Assembly (NCBI RefSeq): GCF_900100345.1
Contig: NZ_FMTT01000015.1
Location: forward strand, 54,004-118,003
DNA length: 64,000 bases
Source: Paenibacillus tianmuensis
Lineage (GTDB): Bacteria > Bacillota > Bacilli > Paenibacillales > NBRC-103111
Direction of reading: 5' to 3'
The notes under the pieces are model-generated. The model was not told the origin of the DNA. It searched no databases and saw only the letters and a program-made list of their open reading frames with translations. Shown here in pieces: positions 34,437-42,356 of this stretch (its first letter is position 1; each line of letters begins with the position of its first letter). The translations under genes and the position numbers were made by a program.

Positions 34437-35972
34437 TTATTTGGATTTTCGCATCAACTCAAGGTACGCCCGAATAAAACCAAACAGGCTTCTCCTGGAA
34501 CCGTACCAGCTTTTAATCAGACGGCCGAAGACCGGATATTTGCCCGCATACGGAAACCAGTTGACTTCCGCTGGTTTCGTTCCGCGGTCCAGCACGACCG
34601 CCTTTTGATGGCAAAATAATGTTAAACCCTCTTCCCCATGGTAGCGTCCTATACCGCTTTGTTTTATCCCGCCAAAAGGCAAGTACGGATTCGCGATCGT
34701 AACCATCACATCATTAATGCACACCCCGCCGCACTCCAGCAGGTCGGCGACGCGATGGGCCTTGTTCAAGTCCCGGCTCCAGACGCTCGCGTTCAGTCCG
34801 AAAGAGGAATCGTTTGCCAATTCGATGGCTTCCGCCTCATGATCAAAAGGCATGACGTTCATGACGGGACCGAACGTTTCTTCACGCATCACCTTCATCT
34901 GCGGGTTCACCTGCGTCAGTACGATAGGTTGCACCTGCAAGCCTTGTGTGAGCCGCCATTGCTCGGGATGAAGTCCGCACTCCAGCTCGGCCCCTTCCTC
35001 CAGTGCATGGCGCACATGATCGCTAACGATATCCACCTGCTTCGAGAAGGTCATCGAGCCCAAGTCCGTATCCTCGGTTCCATTTTGGCGCAGCCGGCTC
35101 ACTTCCTGCTTAAGTCGCGCGGTAAAATCCGCATAGACGGGCCGCTCGACATAGATTCGCTCCACTGAAATGCAGGCTTGCCCGCTGTTGGCGAGCGATC
35201 CCCATACCGCTCCTCTCACGGCCCGTTCGAGATTCGCATCGGCGAAGACGATCATCGGGTCCTTGCCGCCGAGCTCAAGCGTAGTCGGAATGAGCCGCTT
35301 CGCCGCTTCTTGCTGAATCCGGGCGCCTGTTTGCACGGAGCCTGTGAAGAAAATATAGTCCGGCTTGGCCTCAATAAGTGCGGCTCCCAGCGTGCCATCC
35401 CCGTGAGCGATTTGCACAAGCCCTTCTGGCAATCCCGCCGCCGCGAATATACGCTCCATCAAGTTCCCTACAGTAGGCGTCACCTCGGAAGGCTTGACAA
35501 TGACGCTGTTTCCGGCCGTTAATGCGCTTAACGCAGGTATCATCGCAAGTTGAAACGGAAAATTCCACGGCGCAATGACAAGAACGACACCCCGGGGGTG
35601 GTAGGAAATCGTGGATTGCTTCCCGAACAAGGTGAGCGGCGTCTTCGCTTTGCGCGTCTTTAGCGTCCTGACTGCGCAGTCTTCCATATGTTTAATCGCA
35701 TCCGCCACGATAAACAGCTCGTGTGTCGCCGCTTCCACGAGCGGCTTCCCGGTTGCCTGAACAATCAGCTCCGCGCATTCCTCAAAATGCTCCGTCATGT
35801 AGTAACGAATCCGCCGCAAATACGTCAATCGTTCCGCTACCGGCGTTTGCTTCCAGCGGGTCGAAGCGATTTTGGCCTTCTGCATCATAGGGTCTACCGC
35901 TTCCAGCGGCGTTGCATGAATTTCCTCTCCTTCTTCTCCTGTCGCAGGATTTACCGCTCTCCACGCCACCAC
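34437..35972 (-). CDS. NAD(P)-dependent aldehyde dehydrogenase
   Basis: A 511-residue aldehyde dehydrogenase. The Rossmann segment FTGSVQTGARIQ, the catalytic Glu in TLELGGKDPMIVFADA and the catalytic Cys in SLANSGQACISVERIYV are present, as is EETFGPVMNVMPFDHEAEA. The C-terminal extension includes SWYGSRRSLFGFIRAYLEL, amphipathic and possibly membrane-associated, which recalls fatty-aldehyde dehydrogenases. The start is GTG 35972 behind GGAGA. It follows the YhhN gene by 41 bases and precedes the desaturase-type gene, forming a likely lipid-related operon. Confidence 0.88.
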   Translation of the reverse strand: MVAWRAVNPATGEEGEEIHATPLEAVDPMMQKAKIASTRWKQTPVAERLTYLRRIRYYMTEHFEECAELIVQATGKPLVEAATHELFIVADAIKHMEDCAVRTLKTRKAKTPLTLFGKQSTISYHPRGVVLVIAPWNFPFQLAMIPALSALTAGNSVIVKPSEVTPTVGNLMERIFAAAGLPEGLVQIAHGDGTLGAALIEAKPDYIFFTGSVQTGARIQQEAAKRLIPTTLELGGKDPMIVFADANLERAVRGAVWGSLANSGQACISVERIYVERPVYADFTARLKQEVSRLRQNGTEDTDLGSMTFSKQVDIVSDHVRHALEEGAELECGLHPEQWRLTQGLQVQPIVLTQVNPQMKVMREETFGPVMNVMPFDHEAEAIELANDSSFGLNASVWSRDLNKAHRVADLLECGGVCINDVMVTIANPYLPFGGIKQSGIGRYHGEEGLTLFCHQKAVVLDRGTKPAEVNWFPYAGKYPVFGRLIKSWYGSRRSLFGFIRAYLELMRKSK

Positions 35973-36013
35973 GATCTCTCCATTTCACTACAAATTATGT
36001 TATTCGCCGAACA

Positions 36014-36697
36014 TCATCCTGCCGCGGCGTAAATAATCGCCATCTGCCCGGCGACATACGTGAACCAAATCCATAGTTCCTTATGTTTAATTCTGTACCC
36101 TCCGACATCCGTCACGCCGATCAGCAGATCGGACAGGACAAAGATCAGCCCGCCGAGAGCCGTCAGCCACCAGACTCCCCCTAGCATCATTGCCAGATCA
36201 AGAGCAAAGCAGGCCATTCCGCCGACCCAATATCCAAGCGCTCCATAATTAAGGATGGCTTGCTTACGGGGATTGCGAATGAAGAACAGCCACCCGACAA
36301 CCAGCAGCAAACCGTAGCCAGTCACGCCGATCCATAATCCGCGGCCTCCCGCAGCCCCTCCGCTTGCGGCCATCATTTGAATAAATGCCGTCATATAGAA
36401 GCTCTGCGCAACTGCGAAGGTCAGCATGCCGCCAATTAGCCGTTGCGGCCAAGGAATGACGCCGGCCATGGACAGATCGCCGAGGAACGACAGCAGCATT
36501 CCCCAAAATACCCACTGGCCATAAGGCGACGCCGGGTCGGATCGCCAAATCACGAACGCCGCCGCAACCAGTGAGAGACTGAGCAGCACTCGTACCCACA
36601 GCGGAAGTATAAGACCGTCCTCTCTGCTTATCGCTCTCCGCCTTGCCATCCATAGACCCCATGCAAAAAGAACAACCTGCACCAAAGCAATCCCCAT
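36014..36697 (-). CDS. YhhN-family (lysoplasmalogenase-type) membrane protein
   Basis: A 227-residue, roughly eight-helix membrane protein of the YhhN/TMEM86 family. LLSFLGDLSMAGVIP carries the acidic residue pair typical of the family, and FVLSDLLIGVTDVGGYRIK the second conserved Asp pattern. Animal members cleave the vinyl-ether bond of lysoplasmalogens; activity in this bacterium is unproven. It lies first in a same-strand group with aldehyde dehydrogenase and desaturase-type genes. Since lysoplasmalogen cleavage releases a fatty aldehyde, the neighbour could oxidise the product. Confidence 0.82.
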   Translation of the reverse strand: MGIALVQVVLFAWGLWMARRRAISREDGLILPLWVRVLLSLSLVAAAFVIWRSDPASPYGQWVFWGMLLSFLGDLSMAGVIPWPQRLIGGMLTFAVAQSFYMTAFIQMMAASGGAAGGRGLWIGVTGYGLLLVVGWLFFIRNPRKQAILNYGALGYWVGGMACFALDLAMMLGGVWWLTALGGLIFVLSDLLIGVTDVGGYRIKHKELWIWFTYVAGQMAIIYAAAG

Positions 36698-36796
36698 CGT
36701 ACCCCTCCAATTATAAATCCATTCTATATCCTATATATGCCGTTTTCCATCATTTCATTGACGGTTCAGTTAAGAAGAACGGTCCAGCAAAAAGAT

Positions 36797-36848
36797 GAAA
36801 GCCGCAGACGCGCCTGCGAATAACGCAGAGCACGACGGCGGCTTCTTT
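36797..36848. terminator. Terminator after the zinc-ribbon gene
   Basis: GAAGCCGCC...CTGCGGCTTTC on the minus strand with an inner GCGTTATTCGC hairpin, followed by a T-rich run on both sides. Confidence 0.65.
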
Positions 36849-36892
36849 TGGGATCTGATGATGAAAAGCTTTGGTACAGGAACGTTAGTCTG

Positions 36893-37150
36893 TTACGCCC
36901 ATCGTTTGAGCGAAGGGATCACTTGGTTCAGCATTTCGCGGGCTTGCTGCTCCGATATGCCTTGACCTTCAACCACATGCGGAACGCATTCCTCGATCAT
37001 CGACTGCACGGTAGCGTCCGGGGAGGTGAAGGCCCCTCCTTGATAGCAGTAGGTGCAGTACTCTTCATTGCGGCTTCCGTCGGCATTCGTGCCGAAATCT
37101 TCGGCAGTGTTCAGGGGCATGCTGCAGCTTTGACAAAATTGTTTGTCCAT
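36893..37150 (-). CDS. Putative zinc-ribbon protein linked to WYL regulator
   Basis: An 85-residue protein beginning DKQFCQSCSMPL, with a second Cys pair CTYCYQGGAF, typical of the 'putative zinc ribbon domain' family. A C-terminal helical part contains MIEECVPHVV and QAREMLNQVIPSLKRW. ATG 37150 is preferred since GGAGG lies nine bases upstream. It is downstream of the YafY/WYL regulator gene, with a palindrome in the gap that is probably the regulator's operator. Function is unknown. Confidence 0.8.
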   Translation of the reverse strand: MDKQFCQSCSMPLNTAEDFGTNADGSRNEEYCTYCYQGGAFTSPDATVQSMIEECVPHVVEGQGISEQQAREMLNQVIPSLKRWA

Positions 37151-37200
37151 TTTGACAACCTCCATTTGATTGGGAATAGCTACAGCATACACCCCTAACT

Positions 37201-37218
37201 ATGACAACAGTTTGTCAT
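37201..37218. promoter_or_regulatory. Candidate operator of the WYL regulator
   Basis: ATGACAA-CAGT-TTGTCAT, a perfect 7-bp inverted repeat, lies between the regulator gene and the zinc-ribbon gene, 51 bases upstream of the latter's start. The location suggests control of the zinc-ribbon gene. Confidence 0.55.
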
Positions 37219-37227
37219 GTTATTTTT

Positions 37228-38169
37228 TCATTTCCCGTATATCTTGCAGATGCGCTCCGCGCGGTCCCGGATGAGCACACGCAGCCGCTCGGGTTCGAGG
37301 ATTTCAACTTGGTCCCCGAAGCTGAGCAGGAAGCCGTACACCCACTCGTCCTCGGGATACGTCTGCACTACCGTCAAGAAACCGTCCTCTCCCGTTTGCC
37401 CTTCCTCCATGCCGAAAAACTCTTCCGCCCGAGCTCTCGCCTCAGGCGCGAAGCGCAGCACCATCGTCACCGTCCGGGAGCCGCTATTCCACATCTGTTC
37501 CAAGTCCTTCTCTTCCAGGCCGGCATGCTCCCTGCGCTCGAACGGGCTATTCGTTACCATCACTTGAGACATCCGCGACAACCGGAACATGCGAAAATCG
37601 CCGCGAAGCGGGCAATACGTGTACAAGTACCAAGCTGCGCCCTTGAGCAAAAGCGTCATCGGCTCGACCTCACGGTCGGTCGTCACCCTGTTGTTCGAAG
37701 TATAAGCGAAGCGGAGGGTCACCTCCTTCTGGAGTGCCTCCCGAGTCAGGGCGACCTTCCGCTTCATCGCACCGTCCGCCCCCCACGGATTCATATCGAT
37801 GACGAGCCGCTCCTGCCAGAAGCGGGCGGTTTCTTTCTCCTTGTCGGTGAGCAAGCTCGTATATTTCTCCAGCGTCGTTCCGAGACGAGCATCGTCGAGT
37901 GTCTTCGTCATCCCTTTCAACGCCGAAATGACCGAGGCGATTTCATCAAACGTCAGCGCGTTCCGGTCCAGCCGGTAGCCCTCTATGACGGCAAAGCCGC
38001 CCCCGGCCCCTTGGTAGGCGACGATCGGGAACCCGGCTTGGCACAACGTTTCGATATCCCGGTAGACGGTCCGGACCGAAACTTCCATTTTGTCCGCGAG
38101 CTCCGCGGCCGATATTCTTCTCCTGTTGACAACCAGCATCAAAACAGCAAGTATCCGTTCCAAACGCAA
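37228..38169 (-). CDS. YafY-type HTH/WYL-domain transcriptional regulator
   Basis: A 313-residue regulator. The N-terminal winged helix (LADKMEVSVRTVYRDIETLCQAGFPIVAYQGAGGGFAV) binds DNA. A central WYL domain (TLLLKGAAWYLYTYCPLRGDFRMFRLSRM) and the C-terminal WCX extension (FGDQVEILEPERLRVLIRDRAERI) follow. The start is TTG 38169. These proteins often control the adjacent small zinc-ribbon or DinB-type gene and may sense nucleic-acid-derived or other small ligands; the ligand here is unknown. Confidence 0.9.
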   Translation of the reverse strand: MRLERILAVLMLVVNRRRISAAELADKMEVSVRTVYRDIETLCQAGFPIVAYQGAGGGFAVIEGYRLDRNALTFDEIASVISALKGMTKTLDDARLGTTLEKYTSLLTDKEKETARFWQERLVIDMNPWGADGAMKRKVALTREALQKEVTLRFAYTSNNRVTTDREVEPMTLLLKGAAWYLYTYCPLRGDFRMFRLSRMSQVMVTNSPFERREHAGLEEKDLEQMWNSGSRTVTMVLRFAPEARARAEEFFGMEEGQTGEDGFLTVVQTYPEDEWVYGFLLSFGDQVEILEPERLRVLIRDRAERICKIYGK

Positions 38170-38214
38170 GACCGCTCCAGCCTTTCTTTATTCGGACTCT
38201 CCATCATAGCAGCA

Positions 38215-38586
38215 TTATTTCGACTTAAGCATCACGTCCTCCTTTTTTCCGTCCCATTCGACATGTATGGGGATTTCCTCGCTCTTTTGAAGAGGGACAT
38301 TCGAGGAAACGGAGCGGGCGACGATTTTATTATTTTCTATGTTCTGGCCTTTTGCCGAGTAGTTTCCCCCGGAATAAGAATAGGAGAAGTCAATCGGCAC
38401 CGTAAGCTGCTCGTTAGATTTATAGCGAAGCGTGAATCTTTTCTCCGCTTTGTCGCCAATCCGAAAAACTTCAAGCTCCCCCGTCCAATGCTCGCTCTCG
38501 CCGGAGAACATAAGGTTGTTATGATCATCTCGGGCACATCCTTGTAAAAGCAGCAGTAAAAAGAGTAAAACGAAGGCTTTTTTCAT
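38215..38586 (-). CDS. Small lipoprotein of unknown function
   Basis: A 123-residue lipoprotein (MKKAFVLLFLLLLLQGC lipobox) whose mature part looks like one beta-rich domain (EHWTGELEVFRIGDKAEKRF, PIDFSYSYSGGNYSAKG, IPIHVEWDGKKEDV). No known family is recognised. Similar small lipoproteins with an extracellular beta-sandwich are common in Bacillales. It is the only gene between the WYL regulator and the dispersed repeat copy B and appears monocistronic. Confidence 0.7.
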   Translation of the reverse strand: MKKAFVLLFLLLLLQGCARDDHNNLMFSGESEHWTGELEVFRIGDKAEKRFTLRYKSNEQLTVPIDFSYSYSGGNYSAKGQNIENNKIVARSVSSNVPLQKSEEIPIHVEWDGKKEDVMLKSK

Positions 38587-38665
38587 CGTCGGACCTCCCT
38601 GTTATTTACAAGTATACCATACTAAAAAAGTCTGCTCATGGGAACCGGCAATTTCACATATCCAT

Positions 38666-38764
38666 GTGCATAACCTGTTCTGTGAATATGTGAATAATAA
38701 AAGCCCATAGGCACGATTCCTCGTCTATAGGCTGATTGTTGTGTGTATAACCGTGTGGGTAACT
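38666..38764. repeat. Dispersed intergenic repeat, copy B
   Basis: Second copy of the element at 29441-29540, same orientation. Shared blocks: GTGCATAACC, TTCTGTG-ATATGTGAATAA, AAAAGCCCATAGGC, CGTCTATAGGCTG, TGTGTATAA and GTAACT/ATAACT. Flanking sequences differ. Confidence 0.65.
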
Positions 38765-38841
38765 ATCGGTTTTGAACCGGGAACTTGCCTGCGAAGTCGA
38801 CTTCCGTGTTGCGACCAAGCCACTACGGCCTCTCTTGAGGA

Positions 38842-38946
38842 CTAAGAAAAATTCATTCCGTAAAAACCAAGCAAAACAGGAATAATCACTGCCAACAAAA
38901 TCACGACAATAATGAAGCTTAGCACGTGTGAAGGAATGCAAAACAT
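38842..38946 (-). CDS. 34-residue membrane peptide
   Basis: A short frame with ATG 38946 (AAAGGGAG upstream by about ten bases) and TAG at 38844-38842 encodes MFCIPSHVLSFIIVVILLAV followed by IIPVLLGFYGMNFS. It is one continuous hydrophobic helix flanked by few polar residues. It begins 21 bases after the PLD-type gene ends, on the same strand, so it may be co-transcribed. It could be a small membrane regulator or a type I toxin-like peptide; no antisense antitoxin is evident. Confidence 0.5.
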   Translation of the reverse strand: MFCIPSHVLSFIIVVILLAVIIPVLLGFYGMNFS

Positions 38947-38966
38947 GATTTTCGCTCCCTTTACCA

Positions 38967-39599
38967 TCATTTCTTCTTCTCAATCGGTTTGAAATTCTTG
39001 GTATCGTTCCACATCTTTTCAAATTCATCTGTAAATGTTTTTGCGGCACCCTCCTCGCGAATCACAACCAGAACGTCATCGTTCTTTGTACTCGAAGCCT
39101 TGTAGTTTAACGATCCGGAAGTCACAACCTTCTTATCTGCGATCGTTACCTTCAGGTGCATATGGCCGCTGTGGCTGTTGATCTTTATTGGAATCTCCGC
39201 GCTGCCTAAAATCTTCAAAGCCTTTCCCTGCGTTTTCCCTTCGGATTTGGTCTTGTCCGTAAGGACTCGAACTGCGACGCCACGCTTCTTTGCCTCCTGG
39301 ATAGCCGCTACAATGTCCGGATGCGTAATGCTGTAGATCGCAACGTCCAGCGTCTCCTTAGCTGAGTTGATCACATCAATAAGGACCTTTTCTGGGTGCT
39401 GCCCGGCTCTAGTAAAGGCAAATTCTACGTTCGTAGGCGTAGGCTGCTTCGCTGCTTCTTTTGGTGTATCTTGCAGGGTCGTAACCGATGCGGGCGCGGT
39501 ATTCTGCTCTGAAGCTGCAACTGCTTGAGGCTCTGCTTGTGTACACCCGGCAGTCATGATCATTACTACCAAGGCGAGGAGTCCGAGATACTTTTTCAT
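38967..39599 (-). CDS. Phospholipase D-like nuclease lipoprotein
   Basis: A 210-residue lipoprotein (lipobox MTAGC) with a linker and a single PLD domain. The domain has the HKD-type motif HMHLKVTIADKKVVTSGSLNYKASS (H-x-K-x4-D with trailing GSxN). A single motif implies a homodimer with a shared active site, as in Nuc-type endonucleases. Export suggests cleavage of extracellular DNA or phospholipid; which one is not decidable. It is preceded by an unusually structured leader with a terminator (39660-39820). Confidence 0.85.
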   Translation of the reverse strand: MKKYLGLLALVVMIMTAGCTQAEPQAVAASEQNTAPASVTTLQDTPKEAAKQPTPTNVEFAFTRAGQHPEKVLIDVINSAKETLDVAIYSITHPDIVAAIQEAKKRGVAVRVLTDKTKSEGKTQGKALKILGSAEIPIKINSHSGHMHLKVTIADKKVVTSGSLNYKASSTKNDDVLVVIREEGAAKTFTDEFEKMWNDTKNFKPIEKKK

Positions 39600-39659
39600 A
39601 GCTTGTCTCCTTTACATTTTTACCCATAGTATCATGAACATGTCCGACTCCACAAATTC

Positions 39660-39820
39660 GACAAAAAGCAAAAAAATCCCCGCCATCCTTGAACCAGCGG
39701 GGGAAGAAAGATTTTCCCAAGTTAGTCTTTTGCGCCTGACGAGGCCCGAGCGGAACGGGCCTAAGCCTACCAGCGCAAGCTATCGCGATGGTCGCAGATA
39801 TCCACCTTACAGCCATTAAA
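39660..39820 (-). ncRNA. Structured leader with terminator upstream of the PLD gene
   Basis: On the minus strand this stretch holds GGCCCGTTCCGCTCGGGCC (perfect hairpin) and then CCCCCGCTGG...GGCGGGG followed by seven T, all before the PLD-type start. It also contains a 38-base block (39803-39766) shared with 62757-62720. The order hairpins-terminator-gene fits an attenuated leader or a small RNA. No known riboswitch consensus was recognised. Confidence 0.4.
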
Positions 39821-39821
39821 A

Positions 39822-39848
39822 AAGGCTATCCAATAGAATAGCCTTTTA
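39822..39848. terminator. Terminator of the frameshifted secreted-protein gene
   Basis: AAAAGGCTATTC / GAATAGCCTTTT hairpin just after the 39857 gene end, T-runs on both strands. Confidence 0.75.
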
Positions 39849-39856
39849 ATCAACTC

Positions 39857-40188
39857 TTACATAGTATTTTCCTCTTTAACATATACATTGCCATCATAAA
39901 TGATTATCTTAGTTTTACCATTCGTATTAGAAGGATCGTTTACTGTTTCAACTTTGCTGTAATCATTGTGACCCACTTGCTTTTTCACGAAAAAACCATC
40001 TTTTGTTTGAATAGCATCGGGGTGTTTATGATGCTCCAAGAGCACAGGAGGTACAGGATCGAAAGTAACATCTTGCACACTTTTTTGCTCGTCACGATTG
40101 GCCTGAACATTAGAAGTAATTACGCCTGCGAATGCAATGCACTAATTGTTAGAGCACCTATTCCTAAAATCAATGATTTTTTAATCAT
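39857..40188 (-). pseudogene. Small secreted protein with a one-base frameshift
   Basis: A start at ATG 40188 behind AAAGGAA begins a signal peptide (MIKKSLILGIGALTISA) that hits a stop after 22 codons. The +1-shifted frame continues the signal peptide (AFAGVITSNVQA) and a ~75-residue mature part (KTKIIIYDGNVYVKEENTM at the end). Restoring one G near 40134 (GCATTGCATTC to GCATTGGCATTC) would give an intact ~110-residue protein. It is either a recent pseudogene or a sequencing error. No family recognised. Confidence 0.6.
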
Positions 40189-40234
40189 AATGGCTCAATT
40201 CCTTTTCAAATAAACTAGTGTGTCCATTACCGTC

Positions 40235-40467
40235 TATAGAATTCCTCATAAGTACGCTCAAAACTTGGGAGTTGACGATGTAATGGCAGTGATAATTACA
40301 AGGTTTCAATTCCTCATAGGTACATTCAAAACGAAGATACAAGGCTCAGAGACGAATACATTTCCAATTTGGTTTCAATTCCTCATAGGTACATTCAAAA
40401 CTGTTGTATCAACCTCCTGACACAATTTTAAATTATTGTTTCAATTCCTCATAGGTACATTCAAAAC
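40235..40467 (-). CRISPR. CRISPR array 1 (4 repeats, 3 spacers)
   Basis: 30-base repeats (plus strand begins GTTTCAATTCCTCATAGG, ends TTCAAAAC) at 40303-40332, 40372-40401 and 40438-40467, plus a decayed copy at 40235-40264. Spacers are 36-39 bases. The minus-strand repeat ends in ATTGAAAC, the usual crRNA 5' handle, and decay is at the low-coordinate end, so transcription is on the minus strand from a leader at 40468 onward. All intact repeats share TACATTC where array 2 mostly has TACGTTC. Confidence 0.95.
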
Positions 40468-40700
40468 CCATAAAAATCCCGCCACTACGCCATTTCCACA
40501 TATCCCATAATTTCGTCTCTCCCTCAGCTAACGGTACAAACCCTTCTGCCGCACGGCTATCGTTGTCGTCGACCCCCAGGCTTTTTTGCAGCATCGGGGG
40601 TCGACGACAACATGCACAGTTAAATTATAAATCTTTTTCCACCTTTTTTTCAATCTCATTCCAGCACAGAGTTTCAGTTCCAGTTCAAATAATTATCACT
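40468..40700 (-). promoter_or_regulatory. Leader of CRISPR array 1
   Basis: Adjacent to the intact end of array 1. It contains TTGTCGTCGACCCCC (40563-40577) and GGGGGTCGACGACAA (40596-40610), a perfect 15-bp stem around CAGGCTTTTTTGCAGCATC. The same order and sequence recur in the array 2 leader, together with a conserved CCGCC-CGCCATT block next to the repeat. Confidence 0.8.
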
Positions 40701-40749
40701 CGTGGACGAGGACTTCCTTCTCCGCTCATATCTCAAACCAATTGAAAAC

Positions 40750-41688
40750 CTAGCCATTCTCTCCTGCTTCTGACTTCGGAAGCCTCACGGGAACGGTCAG
40801 ACCAAAACAAAACTGAACGACCTTTGGATTTTCCGGTAAAACATTTCTCACCACCGTGCCAAAGTAAGGAGGCAAGCTTGGCGAATAAAAACAAGATCCC
40901 GGCTGAATCATGAGTAACGGACGTTTGAACGGGTGGCGGCCGCCGGAGGCGTTTTCCCCTACTTTCCCGTATTTCGTAGCAATTTTATAATATCCTCTCA
41001 TCGAATCATGTCGCGAAGGTACACAGTTGGACAAAAGTGCATAACCATTGCTATCTTTACATTCATCCAAAAAGGCAAGACTCTCATCAACTCGCTCTAT
41101 GCGAAAAACTCCTTTGCCACTGCTCTTTTTCGCACCGAAGCCGACTTGTCCGATTGCTGTAAGAAGCTCTTCAAACCGTTCCTGATACGACGAATCCAGA
41201 AACCGTACGTACAAAGAATATACTTGAGTGTATTCTACCTCGATGTCAAAAAGCCCGTTTTGCTCCAGACTCGTTCCGGTTGACCGGTCAATAATGACGT
41301 GAGGCTCCATACGAACGACAGTTGGATTCCCTGCTTCCTCCCAATCAACATCACGTCCGCTTCGCACCGCGTCAAATTCTTTTATTGTCAGCCATTTACG
41401 GTCTTTTCGCTGTTTGTTTAACTTGACTTCCCGAATCATGTCTTGTTTGCTATTCTTCCCATATACGGCAACAGGCGAAGGCATAATTAATTTCGGCAGC
41501 AGGTCTCCGGGAAAACCGTTGGAAATAACAAAAGGCGGCTGCTCTTCACACTGTTGTATCCACCGGCTCAGTTCACCCTCCCCGTAATGCTGCAACATTG
41601 CCCATGCTAATGTCCCCATCAGCGTATCGCTCTGAAGCGGAGTTACTAATCCCGAACGAAAGTGCAGGCGGTAACGTATCAGTTTCAT
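40750..41688 (-). CDS. csm4: Type III-A CRISPR effector subunit Csm4
   Basis: A 312-residue Cas5-like RAMP that caps the 5' end of crRNA and contacts Cas10. The N-terminus KLIRYRLHFRSGLVTPLQSDTLMGTLAWAM has the family's S-DTL element, and the Gly-rich loop GQVGFGAKKSSGKGVFRIE is typical of RAMPs. It is the last gene of the operon; its start overlaps the csm3 stop by four bases. In standard III-A loci csm5 would follow; here the gene is followed directly by the array 1 leader. Confidence 0.85.
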   Translation of the reverse strand: MKLIRYRLHFRSGLVTPLQSDTLMGTLAWAMLQHYGEGELSRWIQQCEEQPPFVISNGFPGDLLPKLIMPSPVAVYGKNSKQDMIREVKLNKQRKDRKWLTIKEFDAVRSGRDVDWEEAGNPTVVRMEPHVIIDRSTGTSLEQNGLFDIEVEYTQVYSLYVRFLDSSYQERFEELLTAIGQVGFGAKKSSGKGVFRIERVDESLAFLDECKDSNGYALLSNCVPSRHDSMRGYYKIATKYGKVGENASGGRHPFKRPLLMIQPGSCFYSPSLPPYFGTVVRNVLPENPKVVQFCFGLTVPVRLPKSEAGENG

Positions 41689-42350
41689 TTATCGTTCCCG
41701 CCAGTATCGTGCCTAAACGAATCCTCAAGCTTGCCGTCAACTGTGACATTGCGGAATTCGATTTGCCCATATCCTCGCCCGCCTGAACTTCCGAGGTAAT
41801 CCTGCTGCAACAATTTCATTCCCTCAAATACTGTATTCACGATATCTTCTTCGTTATCAAATTTGAATTTACGTATACTGATCTCGAAATCGAACTCGGT
41901 CCCAGCTGGGACTCTTTCCATCGCACGCGGCGAATTCGCTTTCCCTGTATTTCTTTCGATAACATTCTCCATTTTTATTTCTGCAAAATGAATACCCGAC
42001 TCAAATAATGCTGCCTGAAGAAGCTTTTGAGACTTTTCGGTTAAAGCCGCATCACGTACCAAAACCCTTGTTGGAGTTTGAGCATTCAACGCGCCAAAAT
42101 ATTTGCACACTTTGCAAGTGTTGCATTTACATGGAACTTTATAATTTTTATCTGAATGTTTGTACTCCAGCAATGTTCTCATCTTTCCTCTTATAGAAGA
42201 ACCTGGAATGTAAGGTTGCTTGGTTAAAGGATGTCGAATGATATTATTTTCTACCCCTCCTATTTCGAGCTGTTCTTTAGCACCTCCAATTCGTAAGCCG
42301 CTAAGGCAATGAATTACTCCGCGAATGATTATATGCTTTTCAAGCCTCAT
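41685..42350 (-). CDS. csm3: Type III-A CRISPR effector subunit Csm3 with Asp-to-Glu active-site change
   Basis: A 221-residue Cas7-like backbone RAMP that lines crRNA and normally cuts target RNA every six bases. Family blocks: LSGLRIGGA, PYIPGSSIRGKMRTLLEY, a Cys-rich insert CKCNTCKVCKYFG, RAMERVPAGTEFDFE and YLGSSGGRGYGQIEF. The catalytic Asp of the GG-D-N-P-V-I-R-D segment is Glu34 here (IGGVENNIIRHP; codon GAA at 42251-42249), so slicing may be reduced or lost. The gene is tightly packed between csm2 and csm4. Confidence 0.9.
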   Translation of the reverse strand: MRLEKHIIIRGVIHCLSGLRIGGAKEQLEIGGVENNIIRHPLTKQPYIPGSSIRGKMRTLLEYKHSDKNYKVPCKCNTCKVCKYFGALNAQTPTRVLVRDAALTEKSQKLLQAALFESGIHFAEIKMENVIERNTGKANSPRAMERVPAGTEFDFEISIRKFKFDNEEDIVNTVFEGMKLLQQDYLGSSGGRGYGQIEFRNVTVDGKLEDSFRHDTGGNDK

Positions 42351-42356
42351 CTTACA

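Noticed and set aside
38765..38835. tRNA-like stretch (CCGGTTCAAA-type T-loop on the minus strand)
   Set aside because: A T-arm-like hairpin can be drawn, but no acceptor stem, seven-base anticodon loop or CCA end fits; treated as part of unexplained intergenic DNA.
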